This document shows, piece by piece, positions 58,824 through 64,000 of a stretch of DNA of 64,000 bases (its first letter is position 1; the number at the start of each line of letters is the position of its first letter). Below the pieces are notes generated by a model that saw nothing but the letters and a program-made list of their open reading frames with translations, searched no databases and was not told the DNA's origin. This DNA is from Dicyema japonicum (Eukaryota; Dicyemida; Rhombozoa; Dicyemidae), in NCBI GenBank assembly GCA_011109175.1, contig RDEW01000053.1, forward strand, positions 1-64,000, in the 5' to 3' direction. Position numbers and translations under genes: made by a program.

Positions 58824-60016
58824 TTAGTAGACCCTATCGTACACAACCCCAGAAACGGTCTCCTTCTTGGGTTGATTATTAGCATCGTGTGCTCTCCGCG
58901 CCAGATATTCAAACATAGAACTCTCATGCATCCCCAAAGTCTTCGCAATCGACACAGGCTTGGGATCAGCATAAAAATAGTCATGCTCAAGAGCCTGGTC
59001 ACAGTCAAATCGTCTCTCAGGGTTATACACCAACAGTCTCTCGATCAGCTCAAAGGCCAGAGGGTCCATTACGTAGCATTTCAGCTTATCCTTGTGAATC
59101 CCGTTCACCGGTCCAGTAGAAGGTTCGGTCAATGCCTTGAAGTGTTTTAGTTTGATCACGTGAGGCCACTCATTGGGGCTAACGGGGCCAAGCAAGTGAA
59201 TTATCAGCTTCATCTGTTGGGCCTCGCTAGATCCCTGCAAGATCGGGACCCGCGTCCACAATTCAGCCATAATACAGCCAACTCCCCACATGTCTACAGC
59301 CGTCGTATAGAGTCGCTCCCCCAACAGCAATTCCGGTGGTCTGTACCACAGAGTAACTACTCTGCTCGTATATCCCTGATTGGCACGGAACTGCTTACAA
59401 GGCCGAGCTAGTCCAAAGTCCGCCACCTTAAGGATCCCCGATTTGGTTATTAGAATGTTCGCAGCCTTCATATCCCTGTGTAGAATCTGTGAATAGTGCA
59501 AGTAATGAAGTCCCTCTAGCAGCTGCTTAGAAATCTACTATTTTAGAAAGTCACAACGTTTTTCATTTCAGCGTCCGAAAATTTTACCTTCTTGTTGAGA
59601 AGGAGTCCAGCCAAATCGTAGTCACAGTACTCGAAGACTAAATAAAAGAATATATCCCCGTCTTCTATCGCTCAACTGAAACTACTTTCTCGGCATGAGC
59701 AGACTTCTATCAACTCGACAACGTTTGGGTGATTCACGTGCTGTAAGATCTTGATTTCACGCAGTGCAGTAATGGGAAACTGAGAATTATGACAGTAGTA
59801 CCCCATCTTTTTCGTTTTCTGTTAGGATCTTCTTCAAGGCCACGGTTTTATTAGAATGTTTGTCTACAGCTTGAAAAACTTCCCTAATGCAATAGAATTA
59901 AGTATATACCCGAACGTGCCCTGTCCGATCTTCATCTTTTTAACATATTTGTCATTGATGTGAATATCCAATATGGGACCTCTGCTAGCCTGAAATTATT
60001 TATGACAAGAAACCAT
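58824..60016 (-). CDS. CDK9: Cyclin-dependent kinase 9 (P-TEFb kinase), 6 exons
   Basis: CDK9 with cyclin T forms P-TEFb, which phosphorylates RNA polymerase II and pause factors to release elongation. Minus-strand exons: 60016-60014 (only the ATG), 59989-59910, 59883-59802, 59779-59686, 59664-59558, 59534-58824. Introns are 24, 26, 22, 21 and 23 nt; all phases agree and give 358 residues (human 372). Diagnostic features: glycine loop KIGQGTFGEVFQA, lysine in TVALKKI, the PITALRE cyclin-binding helix that gave CDK9 its original name, catalytic loop ILHRDMKAANILI, DFGLARPCKQF, and activation loop GYTSRVVTLWYRPPELLLGE with the regulatory Thr. The C-terminal part SSMFEYLARRAHDANNQ is also family-typical. 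All catalytic residues are present, so it is probably functional. The single-codon first exon is chosen because it supplies the only in-frame ATG. Confidence 0.96.
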
Positions 60017-60111
60017 CACAAGGATAGTTCTTAGTTTAAAGTTTAAATTCAATATTTCATTTTTATTTTTAAATTTAATGTAATGTATTACTTTTTAATA
60101 AAAAAGTAATT

Positions 60112-61150
60112 TTGGTGTTTTCCTATTTCTCCAGCTTCCTCACATACCTGACTAACAGTATTCGCTGTGGATTTCTGTACAAGCCAAGACACCAGAATAT
60201 TGTGTTGTGCTCACTAGACGTCCACAAAGCTTTCGATTCTGTGCCGAGGAAGAATCTAACATGGAAAATCTACCAATCAGATATCCCTGAAAACCTAAAC
60301 GCTGGCTGACAAACTTCCTTAGCGGACGGAGAGGTGGAGTGTGCATTGGAAACATTCATTCTGTCTCCCGTTTATTCCCAAATGGAGTACCCCAGGGAAT
60401 GCCGCTATCACCATTCCTATTCAACCTATTTGCAGCTGACATTCCGACGCCGAATAGAGATGACGACCTGCTTCTGGCTTATGCAGACGATATTGTTTTA
60501 GCCTCACGGGATCAGAACACCCAAACGAGACGGGAAGAATGCAACATCACATGGATCAACTACTCGAGTGGTTTAATGAAAATCGGATGTCAATCAATAC
60601 CGAAAAATCTGTTACAACTCTATACCTCGGACAAAAGATTGTCGAGCAGGACAATAGAAGTTACTGCGGAGGGAAGAGCACTGTCCTTCAGCAATTGGCA
60701 AAAAATATTGGGTCTAATTTTAGATCCGTACATAAATTTTTCGAGACACGTCACTAACATGCTGAACAAATGTGAGAAGAAAATTAACCTTCTGAAATGC
60801 CCAACAGGTCTATGGAAAATTGGACATCATCCTATACTTACGCTCTACTCACAGTACATCGAACCATGCATTTCATGTGCGTGTACTTCATGAGGAATAC
60901 TGACTTATTATACAAACATCCAGAAAATCTCCGCAACCCAGAAGAAGACCTTCAAGCTAACGGAGAGATGGTACACAGGGGTAAACATTAAATCACCGAC
61001 GCCCACGGAGAAACTAATCGAAAAAAACAAAAATGGACACCAATGCCAAAAAGAAAGTGCTCGCCCGCAACGAACTTGTGTAGGCTCAAGGGATCAACAT
61101 CGAACAAAGATGAGAGCCTTGATTCAATTCGTCGGGATCACTTAGTTTAG
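60112..61150 (+). mobile_element. Jockey-like LINE, reverse transcriptase to 3' end
   Basis: CSLDVHKAFDSVPRKNL (60.21 kb), then NGVPQGMPLSPFLFNLFAAD and LLLAYADDIVLASRDQ (60.37-60.52 kb). The next part lies in other frames: LLEWFNENRMSINTEKSVTT and ILGLILDPYINFSRHV. The end is CGGGATCACTTAGTTTAG (61.13 kb). The insertion begins about 100 bp beyond the CDK9 start. Decayed but with an intact YADD box. Confidence 0.85.
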
Positions 61151-61726
61151 TTTTTTCGGTTTAACAGTTGTCTTTGAATTAATTTTAATTTAATTTTTAA
61201 CTAATATCGCACTCAGATCAGTGCCATTCAATTGTCTGACAATGGTTCCGGGTTCGACTTTCGCTACAATCAATTCCCATTGAAGGTTCCACTCATATAC
61301 GATGCTTTTGGCCTGACAAATGGCGCCATCAGTGATACCTCACTGTGATGCCTGATTGTCTACAGGGACTCACACACAACAGCAAAAAATAATTTGAAAA
61401 CATTCATTGCCCCTCTAGTTAGCATGACTGTCTTACTCTAAAATATAGTGCGTGTCCTCACGAGGAGTTATAAGTTGTTCTTGTTATTTTTATTCTGTGA
61501 ACCTTCTCTTACACATCCAAGGCATTGCATTCCACCAGCGACTTTTCCATTATTTAGAAATGTCTCCACATGTCGCCAAATAAAGTCAATCAAAATTGCT
61601 TTTCTCATTACTGATCGACACGTGACATCGATTAATTAGGTAATTAAAATTAATGGAAATATTAAAGTGTAAAAAAATTAATAAAAATAGTTAATTTAAA
61701 ACGGTTATACTTTCAGTGATGTGGTG
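61151..61726. other. Intergenic, no supported gene
   Basis: No gene recognised. TATACTTTCAG at 61706-61716 is a good splice acceptor just ahead of the next start codon. Confidence 0.35.
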
Positions 61727-62265
61727 ATGACTTCACCTAAAGGAGATTTAGGAAAGGAAGTTGAGAGGATGAAGTCTATGCTAGAAATGAAGGACATAGT
61801 AATAAAATCTTTGCTAGTAATCATTCATATCAAATTCTAGAGTGAGATGCAAGAAATCAAAGAATTTCATGCAAAAATAGGATTATTTGATGAGAATTGT
61901 CCCTACAGATCTTTACTGAGGGGTATGGGCTCCAGGAATTCAGCAAAAGACTCGAATGTCCACGTGCAATTAAGGTTGGATCACTTCGAGGCCGTAAGCA
62001 ATTATATGGAAGTCCAAAATTCCTCATTTGATTGGATGAGGAATAAAGTTGACAAAATTATAAAGAAAACTCGAATCGTTTGGTTTTTTGTGCAATTTAG
62101 TTGTCGGAAAAGCTAAAAATGAAAGAATTGGATGAATTTGCGAAGAATTTGAAGGATCAGCTTATAAAATTGCAGGAGTCTGAACTTGAAAGTTTGAGAG
62201 ACGCCAATGAGAAACTAACCAACGAAAATGATATTCTCAAGGCAGAACTAAATTCCCTTCAATGA
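61727..62265 (+). CDS. Coiled-coil protein of unknown function (3 exons)
   Basis: Exons 61727-61798, 61841-62077 and 62101-62265, with introns of 42 and 23 nt, give 157 residues beginning MTSPKGDLGKEVERMKSMLE. A central part (FDENCPYRSLLRGMGSRN, LRLDHFEAVSNYMEVQNSS) is less charged. The C-terminal 55 residues form a clear heptad coil (KMKELDEFAKNLKDQLIKLQ, LRDANEKLTNENDILKAEL). No signal peptide or membrane helix. I do not recognise the family. Frames on both sides of each intron remain open only when spliced, and the stop follows the coil directly. Confidence 0.65.
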
Positions 62266-62834
62266 CTTCATTGCTGAGGGTACCTTTTGTAAAAAATGTT
62301 ATTTTTAATTTATCCTTGCCTCATGTCTGTTTACTAAGATCAGTAGATTCTCCGTGGTCCCAGGTTGGAGTCTTCAGTGATCTCGTGTTCACTTGATTGG
62401 TTACTATTCCATACATTATGTCTGGAATTAGTAAATTAACGTGGCTCAAGGTATCAGATGTTGGAGTAGGATTGTAGACAGTGGCAGAGATGGTGGTTGC
62501 TACAATTTTCCTACGTCAAAAACCCTGATGTAGTAGTTTCATCGATAAAATAAAGAATCCGTGCTGCTGCATCTAGCACGTGTAATAGAGAGTGACGAGA
62601 ATCATTTTATGTAGCTTCTAATTTGTGTTCCCCCAATCTTTTCTGAATGTGATTTGAACCCGATACTTCGTGGGTAACCCTTTCTTCAGATCTTTGGGTT
62701 TCAGATGCGTCTGAACTCTTTACTTCGTTTCATGCTCAGGTGAATAGAAGTTTTCATCCATCATGAAACAAAGTAGGAATTTTGTGGAATAGGGGTACGT
62801 CACGGTCTCTTTCCGAGCAATTAGACACTTAACA
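62266..62834. other. Intergenic, no supported gene
   Basis: Spacer. No coding signal recognised. Confidence 0.4.
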
Positions 62835-63660
62835 TGCGCTTATTATTATTGAACCAGAAAACCACCGTCATATCCAAAATAAATAAAATTGAGGTGATCC
62901 CAGTCTCCTCAACAGTCTTGCATTCTTTCTCGGTGTTCCGACTGCGTTCCTGCGCATTTCCGATGTGGACGGGGTGGCATACTCGAGTCCTTCGCAGGAA
63001 CACTGTTCCAGTCGCTTCTATCATATTTTCTAGGTTTCTGGGCAGGATTTCCACACGGGAAAATTTCCCTTAGTAGGTTTGCTGACTTCACTTGAATGTT
63101 GCAGATCTTGTCCAAATTCGTTGCAGCAAGAATAGATCCCAGAGATCACATGCGTATCCTATTGTAGCCTCGATGAACTGTTTTATCGTGAATAGGGTCA
63201 ACACCGACTTAAACGGGCCATAAACTTAGTTTATTCAGATTGTCCTGTACTCTTCTCGTTGCTTCCACAATACTCCACATCCCTTGAGGCAATGACTATA
63301 TCATCAGCATACGTTAATAACATGTCATCGTCCCCCTGAGGGAGTGGCAAGTCATAGGGGAGATAATGGGAGCCCTGAGGAACGCCATTTGCTAATAGTC
63401 TCGATACGGAACATCGATTGCCATAGTGTACTCGTCCTCATCGACCACTCAAAAAATTTCCCAACCATAGTTTCAGGTTTGCATCAATGTTTCGACGAAT
63501 ATATTTTGTGCGTGATAATTCGCGCTTAAAAGAGTGGTTATAAAGGCGAGGATTTCCTACTTTCAGCAGGAATAAGTCAAAGGAGTTATGTGAATTACAC
63601 TTCAGGATTAAACATTCTTCCGGGACATAGCGAAGAATGTCTGTCAAGAGGAGATTCATC
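62835..63660 (-). mobile_element. Jockey-like LINE, internally deleted, with 3' end
   Basis: Minus strand: KLWLGNFLSGR and CSVSRLLANGVPQGS (63.37-63.47 kb), then a deletion before LPLPQGDDDMLLTYADDIVI (63.29-63.36 kb). The 3' untranslated end at 62.84-62.90 kb (GGGATCACCTCAATTTTATT to GGTTCAATAATAATAAG) matches those at 9.87 and 17.62 kb. Closest in motif to the copy at 60.1 kb. Confidence 0.8.
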
Positions 63661-64000
63661 TGCCAGTTTGAATATTCATTGACGGAACATACTTATTTTT
63701 GAGACTTTTTGGTTTGAGACTGAAGAATTAAAAAAATCGTTCACAATTTGAATGTACTCTTGGATCCTTATACAACGTTTCTCAACCTTTTTCCTAAAGA
63801 CCCTAAAAATTCCAACAAGATGTATGAAACAGCAACATTGAGTGTTCAGAGTCAAGTTCCTCACATTCTTTGAAAGATTCAGTGACTTTGAAGCAAATAA
63901 TTTGTGACAACGAAAAAAACGTGGTGTGTGGTGGTGTGGTGTAATTGAGAAAGAAGAAGTAACCAGAAGCGATATGCACAAGATCGACAAAAGAGAAGAG
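63661..64000. other. Window edge, no supported gene
   Basis: A 104-codon minus frame (63676-63990) has no recognisable domain and may be decayed repeat sequence. Confidence 0.3.

Noticed and set aside
58824-59008. Alternative small frames antisense or shifted within CDK9
   Set aside because: Fully explained by the kinase exon.
61245-61290. B-box-like GGGTTCGACTTTC
   Set aside because: No cloverleaf could be drawn around it.

Overview
The window is animal nuclear DNA, most likely from a dicyemid mesozoan (the Dicyema group). Eleven protein genes could be rebuilt exon by exon. They need 53 proposed introns, of which 41 are only 20-28 nt long, with GT..AG ends and consistent reading phase. Dicyemids are known for introns of this size. 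The gene set (CDK9, copine, GINS subunit Psf2, FCF2/DNTTIP2, RhoGAP, a Vps16-C protein) and the transposon families (LINEs, hAT, Tigger, MULE) are eukaryotic and metazoan in character. No prokaryotic operons, tRNAs, rRNAs or CRISPR arrays were seen. The species assignment is inference; the intron structures are read from the sequence.

Layout. 0.35-9.4 kb: two nearly full-length but decayed LINEs of family A (5' motif GGTGACGTGCCTC, 3' TAA-type tail), a hAT transposase relic and a Tigger/pogo relic. 9.9-11.1 kb: jockey-like LINE pieces. 11.5-16.1 kb: FCF2/DNTTIP2, a non-autonomous hAT element with a perfect 8-bp target duplication, an unknown 138-aa ORF and a coiled-coil gene. 17.6-22.6 kb: LINE fragments, including a minus-strand R2-like element and its internally deleted derivative. 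23.3-29.0 kb: copine, a third family A LINE, Psf2 and a small LLPH-like gene. 29.5-32.3 kb: a roughly 40-bp tandem repeat, then a 13-exon gene for a secreted cysteine-rich protein. 32.4-44.4 kb: mostly transposon relics (jockey-like, R2-like with its endonuclease, a ZBED-type hAT with both ends). 44.6-46.5 kb: a hAT MITE, a RhoGAP gene and a small unknown gene. 47.4-54.0 kb: the best-preserved family A LINE, then a MULE with FLYWCH finger that was itself hit by a LINE (13-bp target duplication). 54.3-55.8 kb: Vps16-C gene. 56.7-64.0 kb: jockey-like fragments around CDK9 and a coiled-coil gene.

How the parts relate. The cellular genes are small islands (0.3-2.3 kb) with no evident co-regulation: transcription elongation (CDK9), replication (Psf2), ribosome biogenesis (FCF2, LLPH-like), membrane traffic (Vps16-C, copine), Rho signalling, and one secreted protein. 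Between them lies a layered transposon graveyard of at least four LINE lineages (A; jockey-like B; R2-like C; a lineage D known here mainly from its C-terminal domain) and several DNA transposons. Nearly all are broken by frameshifts, truncation or nested insertion. Coordinates of relics are approximate to tens of bases unless terminal repeats are stated.
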